Origin: Chrysomallon squamiferum
Taxonomy: Eukaryota > Mollusca > Gastropoda > Neomphalida > Peltospiridae
Direction: 5' to 3'
Assembly (NCBI GenBank): GCA_012295275.1
Contig: CM022677.1
Location: forward strand, 8,035,130-8,099,129
DNA length: 64,000 nt
Made by a program: the position numbers and the translations under genes. Below are positions 45,951 to 57,117 of this stretch, one piece after another (position 1 is the first letter of the stretch; every line of letters begins with the position of its first letter). A model generated the notes under the pieces. That model was not told the origin of the DNA. It saw nothing but the letters and a program-made list of their open reading frames with translations, and searched no databases.

Positions 45951-46385
45951 ATGAGGTATGCCGAGACATTGTCAGAAGAAGAAAGTGTCAGAGGTATGAA
46001 GAAGAGTTGGCAGAGAAGAAGAAGAAGGAAGAAGAAAAGGCAAAGAAAGCAAATGTTTTAGAGGCAAAATTACAACAACAAAAAATAGAAGATACCAAAG
46101 TCAAAACGGCAGTTCAATTTGAAAGCTACAGCAGAACCGGTGGATGCAGCCAAAGAAACCGTTGATGGTGATGAGCCTGAACTAGAAGACAGAGACGTAG
46201 TAGATACACAAGAAAAATGTGAACTCTGTGGCAGAGTTAATGATGGAATGAATTCTGACGAGTTCATAGGATGTGACGGGTGCCCAAATTGGTATTGTCT
46301 TGATTCTTGTGCAAATCTTGAAATCCCAGCTGGTGCAGACTTGAAAGATATTGTATTCTTGTGTGATATTTGTCAACGAGTTTAG
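45951..46385 (+). pseudogene. Coiled-coil + PHD-finger ORF, plus-strand copy
   Basis: Starts MRYAETLSEEESVRG, then an E/K-rich coiled-coil stretch disrupted by a frame change, then an intact reading frame (from about 46117) ending at TAG 46385. The C-terminal domain has CELCGRVNDGMN, FIGCDGCPNWYCLDSC and FLCDIC: paired Cys ligands plus a W-Y, as in a PHD zinc finger, with the usual His ligand position occupied by Cys (WYCLDSC). Two minus-strand relatives lie at 50.2 and 55.3 kb. Because it is repeated and bounded by inverted-repeat-like ends (see the findings), I infer it is the C-terminal remnant of a DNA-transposon protein, not a host gene. The catalytic part is absent. Confidence 0.6.
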
Positions 46386-46509
46386 TTTATTGAAGTTTTG
46401 AATTTGTCTTGTATTATGATTAGGACTAATTATTAGTAGTAGTAAACAATGATTATATAGAAATAATCAGTACAACAAATTTGAGGACCAAACTACTCAT
46501 GAATGTGGG

Positions 46510-46546
46510 GGCCAGATTTCCCCCAAATCATCGGGCAAATCTGGCC
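46510..46546. repeat. Perfect 10-bp stem hairpin
   Basis: GGCCAGATTT (46510-46519) and AAATCTGGCC (46537-46546) are reverse complements around a 17-bp loop, downstream of the PHD ORF. Confidence 0.8.
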
Positions 46547-46677
46547 TCTGACAACAGTTTATAGTGCTTATAGTGTTTGTGTGTTTTGAAACAGAAATAG
46601 CTACATTACACATTATTAAGTCCATGTTGTTGTTTCCTTTTGTCTGTCAAACTGTAGGTGAGATTGAATGGAAAAGT

Positions 46678-46693
46678 GGACCAGAATTACCCC
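46678..46693. repeat. Terminal-repeat-like motif GGACCAGAATTACCCC
   Basis: Matches, in inverted relation to the PHD ORF, the motif GGCCAGAATTACCCC found upstream of the two minus-strand PHD copies (50883-50897, 55913-55927). Read with the ORF, the 5' motif is GGGGTAATTCTGGCC and the 3' motif is its inverse, as for transposon terminal inverted repeats. Confidence 0.5.
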
Positions 46694-46714
46694 ACCTCAC
46701 CCTATATTATTTGT

Positions 46715-48210
46715 TTATTTCTGTTTAATGTAACTGTTTCTTTATAATAAATATATGCGTGAATTAATTATTTTATTTCCTTTCTTAATCTTTTCTTTCT
46801 CCCTTGTTTCATTCTTTCTTAATTATTATTTTATTTATCATTTTAAGTAGTATTAATGCAAATATTGTTGTTTTTTATCAATGGGAGAGGTTCTCTGCAT
46901 GCTGAAAATACTGAAGGATCTTCGAGATTAATATAAATATTAATAAATGTATTTATTTATTTATTTTGTTAACTAAGTTAATTAATTTGCGTTTTATATC
47001 ATAGAAAACTAAGCTTGTCCCTGAAAACTGCAACAGAAATGTCCTTTGTTTTGCAGTAATGAAAAAACAAATGTTCTTGTTATTGTGATGAACGCATTTA
47101 TATATAGTTCTCTAGATTATTCCTAGCTGAATATTAATTGTCTAGTTATGACTTTAATTTTTATGGGAGATAATAGAACATAACTTTCTACAGTTAATTA
47201 ATAATTAATCTGTAACAGCGCAGTGTATTTACAAAACTTGTCTTATAATATTATAAGGCTCATCTCGCGCATTTTCGCCTTTTCACTTCTCTTTTAATAA
47301 TAATGTTGCTTTTATTAATGTTTCTCTATATTCTGGACTATTTTAGTACTACTTTAAGAAAGATGCACTTGCAAATATCAATAACATGGTGAAGTTAATT
47401 CATCTTAATCTAGCCTCTCACCTCTCAACTGCAATTCTAGTATCTTAATAAAACAAAATTAAAAAATTAAAAAATCGAGAGAGAGAAAATTATAGGCTTC
47501 CTTAAACGTTGATTTATTATTCAACTTGTTAGGTACGATATATCATTTAATTAAACAATAATCTAATTATTTACTGCGAAATAAAATGATCTAATCTTGT
47601 TAATTAAAAAAAAAACCCAAAAACCCAAAACAGCTGTATTTTTCAATTCGCTATCTTTTCAATACATAATATTATCGCTGCGCTTCTATTAACAAGATGC
47701 ATCTTATTTTCATAACGACGTGTAAAATTACTCCTACTTAGCTTTTCAGTGAAACATGTTCTGATGTAATAAAATGTCACATTAGAATGGAAGCGTTGTC
47801 GACATTTTGGATTTCACATATAATTCTACTGCTGTTTATAAAAACATGCTGACGTGGAAGCCCAGTCTACATTTCTGAATCACAGAGTTTTCACAGTAAT
47901 GTTTACTATAATGCTATAGTAAACACATAAAACAACATCAACAACAAGAACAACGACAGCAACAATGACAACAACAATAGTAATATAAAGAAAAGAAAAT
48001 GTTAATCTTTATTCGATTTCTTTACTTCTCAATATCCATAGCACTTGAAATGTTAACATCATCGCTCCAGTCTGGATTTCAATACATTTTATGACGTAGC
48101 TATAGCTTCACACTGACAAGTAACCTGGAGATATCCACTTTTCAATCCTCTTTATTGTGAAATAAAACATGATGTTGTATTTTTGTATTTAATTTTTATT
48201 TGTTAATTTT
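46715..48210. repeat. Dispersed repeat family R, inverted copy
   Basis: The segment 47330-47430 (GAAAGATGCACTTGCAAATA, CATGGTGAAGTTAATTCATC, CCTCTCAACTGCAATTCTA) is the reverse complement of 54660-54770. The segment 47990-48150 (CTCAATATCCATA, ATCATCGCTCCAGTCTGGAT, GACGTAGCTATAGCTTCACA) is the reverse complement of 54120-54290. Together with the PHD unit, 45.95-48.15 kb is an inverted counterpart of 54.11-55.7 kb. Confidence 0.8.
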
Positions 48211-48264
48211 TTTTAGATAACAGTAAAAAGGTGAGAATGAGCAAGACATTTATCTGAGAAGCTC

Positions 48265-48371
48265 AATGACTACTACTACTAGTACTACTACTACTACTAC
48301 CACTACTACTACTACTACTACTACTAATAATAATAATAATAATAAATAAATAAATAAATAAATAAATAAAC
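48265..48371. repeat. (ACT)n, (AAT)n and (AAAT)n microsatellites
   Basis: Consecutive trinucleotide ACT, trinucleotide AAT and tetranucleotide AAAT runs. Confidence 0.9.
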
Positions 48372-49677
48372 ATCGTATAATAAAAAAAATGATGCGTACG
48401 TTTATTATAATTTATTATGTAGGTCAGAAGTGTACATTGAAAATATTAAATAGGCTTCTTCATTGTGATTTTTTAATTAACAATGTAGGATTATACTGAA
48501 AAAGTTGAGAAGAGGATAAATTAAAAATATGACATTTTTTGACTTGACCACATTACGACATTTACTAGTGCTGAATGTGGAAGAAAAATATTTTGTTTTA
48601 TAGAAGATCAGTGGATAATGAGAAATATAGCTCGTGCTTACGGATTAACATTTTTGTTATTATTGACTTTATTAGAGACTATCAACAAAAAAAAATATGT
48701 CACCTTTGTTATTACAGAAAAAACTAGTACTCTAAATCTGTGAATGCTGCAGGGAAACAGATAATTACGTACCCTTTTTCAACTTGCTGAAAAGTTGATA
48801 CTTAGCTTTTATTCTAGTGGAGAAATATACCCATTTCCAGATTCATGTTATTAACAAAAGTATCGAATATATAAATATATATATTTTTTTTTTTGTAAGG
48901 GGTGTATGTGGCTTTTTCGTTTTTTTTTTTAGCTCTTCCTGACAGTAGTAGTAATAGAAGAAAACTTTTAAATTCCTGGCAAAGCGGTGGGTATATTTTA
49001 GAAATATACTTTTTCTAAGCTGTAGTCAGTGAGATGGAGAAAGATGAAGGTGATTTTCATTATTACACCACAGATTGTGCTTTTAATTAGTTTTCTGCTA
49101 GTTAATATTTAACAAGTACATTTAAATACATGTGGAACTTGCTCAACCTACACAACGGCGTGTGTTTTGTGAAGAAACGTTTGGGTGAAAGTTGCAAATA
49201 CAAGTCGGACTGTGCAGACGTATTAAAAAATCTGCTGGCCAGTTTTCTTCTTCCAAAAATCAGTGTCGAGACATGATAAAACTTGTATCTGAGAATTTAC
49301 TAAAACAGAAAACTTTGACGTACAGTGAAGTTTTTTAGACATAATTTGTGACGCTGGACAGAGTTTACGTTCTATGAACAAATAAGATTTCAGTTTTATA
49401 TGAATAAACTGAGATTCAACCAATTATAGCATGATCTAGTATAAAGAATATATGCTTTCTTTTTTCTTTTTATCCTTGTTTCAGTAGTCTTTCTTAATTA
49501 TTATTTTATTTATCATTTTAATTAGTATTATTGTAGTTATTGTTGTGTTTACAAAAATAACTAAATAAATATAATCTTAAATTTAATACCGACTGCACAA
49601 TTTAAATAAAATGTACGAGAAATTATCAATATTTGTTACGATGCAAAATAGAGGAAAATATAATAAAACATCACGAT
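48372..49677. other. No gene recognised
   Basis: AT-rich. The 66-codon minus-strand ORF at 49223-49423 lacks support. The phrase TCTTTCTTAATTATTATTTT ATTTATCATTTTAA at about 49488-49525 is another fragment of family R. Confidence 0.55.
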
Positions 49678-50236
49678 GTTACTGATATTTGCAAGTGCAT
49701 CTTTCTTAAGTGCATCTACTAGAAAAGTCTAGAATATAGAGAAACATTAATAGACGTTTTTATTATTAAAAGTAAAGTGAAAAGGCGAGGATGCGCGAGA
49801 TGAATCTTGTTTATTATAACACAAGTTCTGTAAATATACTGCGCTATTACATCAATGTATCTATCTGTCTATTATTTAACTATATACATAAACACCATCT
49901 CACTGATATGAACTTTCGTATATAAATATCCTCTAAGGCAAACACGTATACCAAGCTATTTCTTTTCTATGTGTGTGTGAATGTGTATGTGTGTGTGTCT
50001 ATCTCTCTATCTGTTTATTTGTTGATAATTTTTCTTTATTTATAATGACGACTGTAATACTGACATAACGACATTAACGATAAAAACAACAACACTAATT
50101 GCAATAATACTACTTAAAATGATAAATAAAATAGTAATTTGGTCCTCAAATTTGTTGGACTGATTATTGCTATATAATCATTGTTTACTACTAATAATAA
50201 TTAGTCCTAATCATAATACAAGTCACATTCAATAAA

Positions 50237-50672
50237 CTAAACTCCTTGACAAACATCACACAAGAATGCAATATCTTTAAAGTCTGCACCAGCTGGGGTT
50301 TCAAGATTTGCGCAAGAATCAAGACAATACCAATTTGGGCACCCGTCACATTCTATGAACTCCTCAGAATTTATTCCATCATCCATTCTGCCACAGAGTT
50401 CACATTTTTCTTGTGTATCTTCTACATCTCTGTCTTCTAGTTCAAGCTCATCACCATCAACGTTTTCTCTGGCTGCATCCACCGGTTCTGCTGTAGCTTT
50501 CAAATTGAACTGCCGTTTTTGATTTGGTGTCTTCAATTTTTTTTGGTAATTTTGCCTCTAAAACATTTGCTTTCTTTGCCTTTTCTTCCTCCTCCTCCTT
50601 CTTCTCTGCCAATTCTTCTTCATACCTCTTGACACTTTCTTCTTCTGTCAATTCCTCGGCAGACCTTATCCT
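50237..50672 (-). pseudogene. Coiled-coil + PHD-finger ORF, minus-strand copy 1
   Basis: The PHD half (50237-50536) is open: CELCGRMDDGINSEEFIECD, GCPNWYCLDSC and FLCDVCQGV to the stop. The upstream coiled-coil half (EEESVKRYEEELAEKKEEEE) lies in another frame. The position of the start codon used in the 55-kb copy is changed (ATA in place of ATG). It lies in duplication copy 1 and carries the terminal-repeat-like motif at 50883-50897. Confidence 0.6.
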
Positions 50673-51339
50673 TTTGATTGTATTGCCCCAAGTAAAATAA
50701 AAAGCATATTTCTTGCCTAATTATCACATTTAATCAAGTTTCTTCAAGCTGAACTTAAAAACCGATTATATTTACCTGTTATAATTTATCACTAACCTTA
50801 TGTCTATAGGACTAAAAAATAACACTCACTTTTGAAACCTCAAAATGCAGTATAGCGGCTGCAAGTCATAATATACCTCGGAGGCCAGAATTACCCCAAA
50901 TTAGCTTTAAAAAAATAATTTGAATGAATCTAGTAAATTCAGTGAATGATCTATATTCAGGAGACTTGAATTATTTTATTTTATTTTAACTTTTTTTATT
51001 TTACTCAACACTCAATCTTATTTGTATATTTACCAACGTGCGTGTTAAATAGAGTTGTTTCTCTTAGACCACGAACTTCTGAAATAAATTACTCCTCGCA
51101 CTGGCGAGGTAACGGTAAATTAGATTTGTTGCTTTTAGATAAAAATAACCAATTCTGTATAGTGTTTTGTAGCAGACAGAATCAGCTTATTAACAATCCC
51201 TGTAATTTCTTTTTCTTTTAACTAGGCAGTTTCCTGTATTTTTTTTATTTAACGTGATATTAGTATTTGATGAATTATTGTAAAATTGCTATTTTATTTA
51301 ATTTTATTTATTTATTTTATTTATTTATTTCATTTATTT

Positions 51340-52034
51340 TAGTTGTAAAAATGGTTAGGAAAGGCACAAGAGATCACAGTTTTTTAAAATGAACAACCAT
51401 CTTTATCTTGTAAATCATAAAACGTTCAGAAAATAGACGTAAAATAATTGTATTTGGAAGTATAAAAACTTCCGTGACCTCACGGAACCTTCCGAGCGAA
51501 ATCCAAGATGGCAGCAACGAACGCCGATCAATATTTACACACGTTTAAACATGTAGACCTTTATAATGCAATAATTCTACATGTATCATGAAAAGTAATT
51601 TGGAGAAGAAAGTCATATAACCAATGTCTTTTATACATAGATGGCTAATACTCTGTAGCAATTACTGAAAATGTTGAAACATTTCTTTTTTTATTCTTTT
51701 TTATTTTCTGACGTTGACGTAATATATCACTTCGTACTATTTTTTATTTTTTTTCACTTTTTATTACGATATCGTCAGCCAAGAAAAAATAAATACCAAA
51801 ATTTAAAAAATAAGTAAATAAATAAAAGTAAAATAAAATAACTGAAATAAAATAAAGTAAAATGAAATAAATAATTTTCAATGACGCTGGTTGGAGGGAT
51901 GGATCTCTCCATATAGATATACACACATACATACATACATATATACATACACACACACGTGTATAGGAATAATAATGTATTTGTATGTTTAGAAGTTGAT
52001 TAGCACGTATATGTATATAAAAGGATAAGTAACT

Positions 52035-52036
<2 letters not shown>
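51340..52036. other. Low-complexity part of duplication copy 1
   Basis: Includes a less AT-rich patch (TTCCGTGACCTCACGGAACC at 51470-51490, containing the inverted repeat GTGACC/TCAC and TTCCG...CGGAA; then CCAAGATGGCAGCAACGAAC). ORFs on the minus strand through 51744-52199 are translations of (TA)n/(GT)n-rich DNA. Confidence 0.6.

Positions 52037-52037
<1 letters not shown>

Positions 52038-52086
<49 letters not shown>
52038..52086. repeat. (GT)n microsatellite
   Basis: About 49 bp of pure GT. The duplicate at 57074-57112 is shorter. Confidence 0.95.
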
Positions 52087-52089
<3 letters not shown>

Positions 52090-52092
<3 letters not shown>

Positions 52093-53400
52093 AGGGTGGA
52101 TAGATGGTAGATGATAACAAACAGGTTACTTTGTAGACAGAAGAAAGGTAGATAGATTACTAGAACTAGATGCAAGGATGAATGAGAATATACCTGCACA
52201 TCTGTAAGAAAGACTAACTCTGTTCCTTATGTATATGGCATAAATAGATAGATAAATAAATATATTTATAGATAGATAACTAGATAGAAAGAATGTATTT
52301 AAATACTTAAAAAGGATGTAAATAGAGAGAGTGTATACGTACTGTGTGTGTGCGTGTGAGTGCAAGATAGACTGTGGCTATGTATAACTGAGAAGGTGAG
52401 ATAGATTGATATAGAGATTGTTTAGACATCGCTTCAGAGATAGATTGATGTGTTAGGTAGACAATAATTAGGTACATATATAGATAGATATATACAGCTA
52501 ACATAGATAAATTGATTTGTATGGGTGTATGTGTGTATAAATATATGTGTCAGAGAGAAGGGGCATACAAATGTGTGTCAGAGATAGTGTGTTTTTGTGG
52601 ATTTTTGAAAGAGTCAGATGATTGATAGAGAGATTAAATATAAATAAATACTTGAGCGAATATATTTATGTGTGTATATATATGTGTGTGTTACAGAGGG
52701 TAGATATAGATGTATGGATGGACACACACACAAACACATTCACATAGTTATATACAACATAAATAGATACATACATACATAGGTTCATAATAATGATTAT
52801 TTGTATTTATGTTAGAGGATTGGTATATAACTGAATGTGTGAATAAGAGAATGTTTATATGTGTGTTAGGTAGATTATAGATAAATGGCTAGACTGAGAT
52901 AGACTGATATGTAGGTGTGGTTCTGTGTGTTTGTGTGTTAGAGAGAGAGAACAAATATTGACCTCACTATGAAACAGAGAAGTATGTCATGTGTGTATGA
53001 TTTTTCAGAGAATGAGAGATGATTATATAAATAAATACAGATATACACAGACAGACAGAGAGAGGAGAGTGATGAATAAATGGTTAGCTAGACAGGTAAT
53101 GGGCACATGTATATGAGTAAAAAAATCATATTTCTTCATTAAAGTCTGTTTCTAATAACTATGTTAGAAAGAGGTGAGCAGGTGCGAGTTTAAGCTACAC
53201 CACAGGTTGACCAATAAAGAGACAGACAGATAGACAAATAGCCAGAGACATTGATGATTAAATAAAACAAATATATAGATAGACTCATAGGTAGATAGAA
53301 ACATGCAGGTAAGTAAGGATGGATGGAATGTTAGATGGATGAAAGTTTTGGTGCAAGGAAGAATTGGGAAAATAATAAAAAGATAAAAAGAGGGAATGAT
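52090..53400. repeat. GATA/TAGA-rich degenerate microsatellite region
   Basis: About 1.3 kb dominated by (TAGA), (GATA), TGTGTG and ACAGAGAG words with no ORF on the plus strand. A matching region lies at 57120-58330. Confidence 0.8.
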
Positions 53401-53800
53401 GGACTGAAAGGTTTTTTATTAGATGAGCAATTACTTTTCAGACTTTATCACATTGTTAACACTTAAGGTCCAAATTGTAGGCCCATGGATTGAGTGATAT
53501 ATCAATGGAATTTGCTTGATCTATAATCTGTATGATGACAAATATGTGGAGTTAGGAGGGAGGCACGACTGGAGGTACCAATAAATTGTTATTGAGAGAC
53601 TAGTGATTTCTAGTATTGTTTATGAAGAGGACATTAATCTGGAAATCTGAAAGCATAGTCTTCATCTGCTGATTAGAAGGTCAATATGATCAGATAAGAA
53701 GAGTCTATAATATTTTCTGTTAAATAGCACATTAAACACATAATCTATAATACATAATTATACTTAAACATCTGGTAAAATAAAATAATCCATCTAATTA

Positions 53801-54000
53801 NNNNNNNNNNNNNNNNNNNNNNNNNNNNNNNNNNNNNNNNNNNNNNNNNNNNNNNNNNNNNNNNNNNNNNNNNNNNNNNNNNNNNNNNNNNNNNNNNNNN
53901 NNNNNNNNNNNNNNNNNNNNNNNNNNNNNNNNNNNNNNNNNNNNNNNNNNNNNNNNNNNNNNNNNNNNNNNNNNNNNNNNNNNNNNNNNNNNNNNNNNNN
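53801..54000. other. Assembly gap (200 N)
   Basis: Exactly 200 N. It lies immediately after the point where duplication copy 1 stops matching copy 2. Confidence 0.98.
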
Positions 54001-54109
54001 ATAATAATGTGATTTTGTTTCTTGTATAATCTGTGATGTAAATATTTATTTATTTATTTATTATTATTATTATTATTCTCAAATAAGTGTCTCGCTCATT
54101 CTCTCTTTT

Positions 54110-54708
54110 TTTTTTTTAATGTTCTGTTTGTCAAAAAAGAGGACTGAAATGTGGATATCTCCAGTGTACTTGTCTGTGTGAAGCTATAGCTACGTCATGA
54201 AAATATACTGACATCCAGACTGGAGCGATGATGTTAACGTCTGAAGTCTTATGGATATTGAGAAGTAAAGAAATCAATAAAGATTAAAATTTTATTTTCT
54301 TCTATTGCTGTTGTCGTTGTCGTTGTCGTTGTTGTTGTTGTTTTATGTGTGTACTGTAGCATTATAGTAAACATTACAGGTTTGATTTTACTGCGAAAAC
54401 ACTGTGTACATTCAGAAATGTAGATTGGGCTATTTATATTACATGTTTTATGTAACAGAGGCGTAAAGGTAATATTATATATTGAAAAATAGAGGTATTG
54501 GTTTTTAGTTAACAATATTAGATAATTTTATTTTGGATAATAAATAAATAAATAAATAATAAGCTTAATTTTTCATTAACAGGTCTAATAAGTTGAATAA
54601 TGAATCAACGTTTAATAATGCGTATTATTCTCTCTGTTTCATTTTTTTATTAAGACAGTAGAATTGCAGTTGAGAGGGGAGAGGCTAGATTAAGATGAAT
54701 TAACTTCA
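54110..54708. repeat. Dispersed repeat family R, forward copy
   Basis: Reverse complement of 47.33-48.15 kb (GTGGATATCTCCAG, GTGAAGCTATAGCTACGTCA, CCAGACTGGAGCGATGATGT, GTAGATTGGGC, AGAATTGCAGTTGAGAGG). It continues into the left edge of duplication copy 2, so the duplication boundary cuts through a repeat. Confidence 0.8.
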
Positions 54709-55257
54709 CCATGTTATTGATATTTGCAAGTGCATCTTTCTTAAATACTAGAAAAGTCTAGAATATAGAGAAACATTAATAGACGTTTTTATTATTAAAA
54801 GTAAAGTGAAAAGGCGAGGATGCGCGAGATGAATCTTGTTTATTATAACACAAGTTCTGTAAATATACTGCGCTATTACATCAATGTATCTATCTGTCTG
54901 TTATTTAACTATATACTTAAACACCGTCTCACTGATATGAACTTTCGTATATAAATATCCTCTAAGGCAAACACGTATACCAAGCTATTTCTTTTCTATG
55001 GGTGTGTGACTGTGTGTGTCTATCTCTCTATCTGTTTATTTGTTGATAATTTTTCTTTATTTATAATGACGACTGTAATACTGACATAACGACATTAACG
55101 ATAAAAGCAACAACACTAATTGCAATAATACTACTTAAAATGATAAATAAAATAGTAATTTGGTCCTCAAATTTGTTGGACTGATTATTGCTATATAATC
55201 ATTGTTTACTACTAATAATAATTAGTCCTAATCATAATACAAGTCACATTCAATAAA

Positions 55258-55690
55258 CTAAACTCCTTGACAAACATCACACAAGAATGCAATATCTTTA
55301 AAGTCTGCACCAGCTGGGATTTCAAGATTTGCGCAAGAATCAAGACAATACCAATTTGGGCACCCGTCACATTCTATGAACTCCTCAGAATTTATTCCAT
55401 CATCCATTCTGCCACAGAGTTCACATTTTTCTTGTGTATCTTCTACATCTCTGTCTTCTAGTTCAGGATCATCACCATCAACGTTTTCTCTAGCTGCATC
55501 CACCGGTTCTGCTGTAGCTTTCAAATTGAACTGCCGTTTTTGATTTGGTATCTTCAATTTTTTTGGGTAATTTTGCCTCTAAAACATTTGCTTTCTTTGC
55601 CTTTTCTTCCTCCTCCTCCTTCTTCTCTGCCAATTCTTCTTCATACCTCTTGACACTTTCTTCTTCTGTCAATTCCTCGGCAGACCTCAT
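55258..55690 (-). pseudogene. Coiled-coil + PHD-finger ORF, minus-strand copy 2
   Basis: ATG at 55688-55690 starts MRSAEELTEEESVKRYEEEL, an E/K-rich coiled coil. A frame change near 55550 separates it from the open PHD half (55258-55557) with CELCGRMDDG, CDGCPNWYCLDSC and FLCDVC. The upstream flank carries the motif at 55913-55927. All three copies share the domain order and the Cys replacing the usual His in the PHD signature, while each has a coiled-coil/PHD frame problem. The family may be read with a frameshift or, more simply, may be dead. Confidence 0.6.
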
Positions 55691-57070
55691 CCTTTTGATT
55701 TTATTGCCCCAAGTAATGGAGTAAAATAAAAAGCATATTTCTTGCCTAATTATCACATATTAATCAAGTTTCTTCAAGCTGAACTTAAAAACCGATTATA
55801 TTTACCTGTTATAATTTATCACTAACCTTATGTCTATAGGACTAAAATTTAACACTCACTTTTGAAACCTCAAAATGCAGTATAGCGGCTGCAAGTCATA
55901 ATATACCTCGGAGGCCAGAATTACCCCAAATTAGCTTTAAAAAAATAATTTGAATGAATCTAGTAAATTCAGTGAATGATCTATATTCAGGAGACTTGAA
56001 TTATTTTATTTTATTTTAACTTTTTTTATTTTACTCAACACTCAGTCTTATTTGTATATTTACCAACGTGCGTGTTAAATAGAGTTGTTTCTCTTAGACC
56101 ACGAACTTCTGAAATAAATTACTCCTCGCACTGGCGAGGTAACGGTAAATTAGATTTGTTGCTTTTAGATGAAAATAACCAATTCTGTATAGTGTTTTGT
56201 AGCAGACAGAATCAGCTTATTAACATTCCCTGTAATTTCTTTTTCTTTTAACGAGGCAGTTTCCTGTATTTTTTTTTATTTAACGTGATATTAGTATTTG
56301 ATGAATTATTGTAAAATTGCTATTTTATTTAATTTTATTTATTTATTTTATTTATTTATTTCATTTATTTTAGTTGTAAAAATGGTTAGGAAAGGCACAA
56401 GAGATCACAGTTTTTTAATATGAACAACCATCTTTATCTTGTAAATCATAAAACGTTCAGAAAGTAGACGTAAAATAATTGTATTTGGAAGTTTAGAAAC
56501 TTCCGTGACCTCACGGAACCTTCCGAGCGAAATCCAAGATGGCAGCAACGAACGCCGATCAATATTTACACACGTTTAAACATGTAGACCTTTATAATGC
56601 AATAATTCTACATGGATCATGAAAAGTAATTTGGAGAAGAAAGTCATATAACCAATGTCTTTTATACATAGATGGCTAATACTCTGTAGCAATTACTGAA
56701 AATGTGGTAACATTTCTTTTTTTATTCTTTTTTATTTTCTGACGTTGACGTAATATATCACTTCGTACTATTTTTTTTTTTTTTTTTTCACTTTTTATTA
56801 CGATATCGTCAGCCAGGAAAAAATAAATACCAAAATTTAAAAAATAAGTAAATAAATAAAAGTAAAATAAAATAACTGAAATAAAATAAAGTAAAATGAA
56901 ATAAATAATTTTCACTGACGCTGGTTGGAGGGATGGATCTCTCCATATAGATATACACACATACATACATACATATATACATACACACACACGTGTATAG
57001 GAATAATAATGTATTTGTATGTTTAGAAGTTGATTAGCACGTATATGTATATAAAAGGATAAGTAACTAC

Positions 57071-57073
<3 letters not shown>

Positions 57074-57112
<39 letters not shown>
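57074..57112. repeat. (GT)n microsatellite
   Basis: Counterpart of 52038-52086 in duplication copy 2, about 10 bp shorter. Confidence 0.95.

Positions 57113-57117
<5 letters not shown>

Larger units (their letters stand above)
49678..53800. repeat. 4.1-kb direct duplication, copy 1
   Basis: Collinear with 54709-58864 in the same orientation, from TGATATTTGCAAGTGCATCT to TAAAATAATCCATCTAATTA. Only scattered substitutions and microsatellite length differences are seen, for example in the GT tract (longer here), TGTGTGAATGTGTATGTGTG, and ATTTGTATTTATG. It includes the minus-strand PHD ORF and a GATA/TAGA-rich region. It ends exactly at the N gap. Confidence 0.92.
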
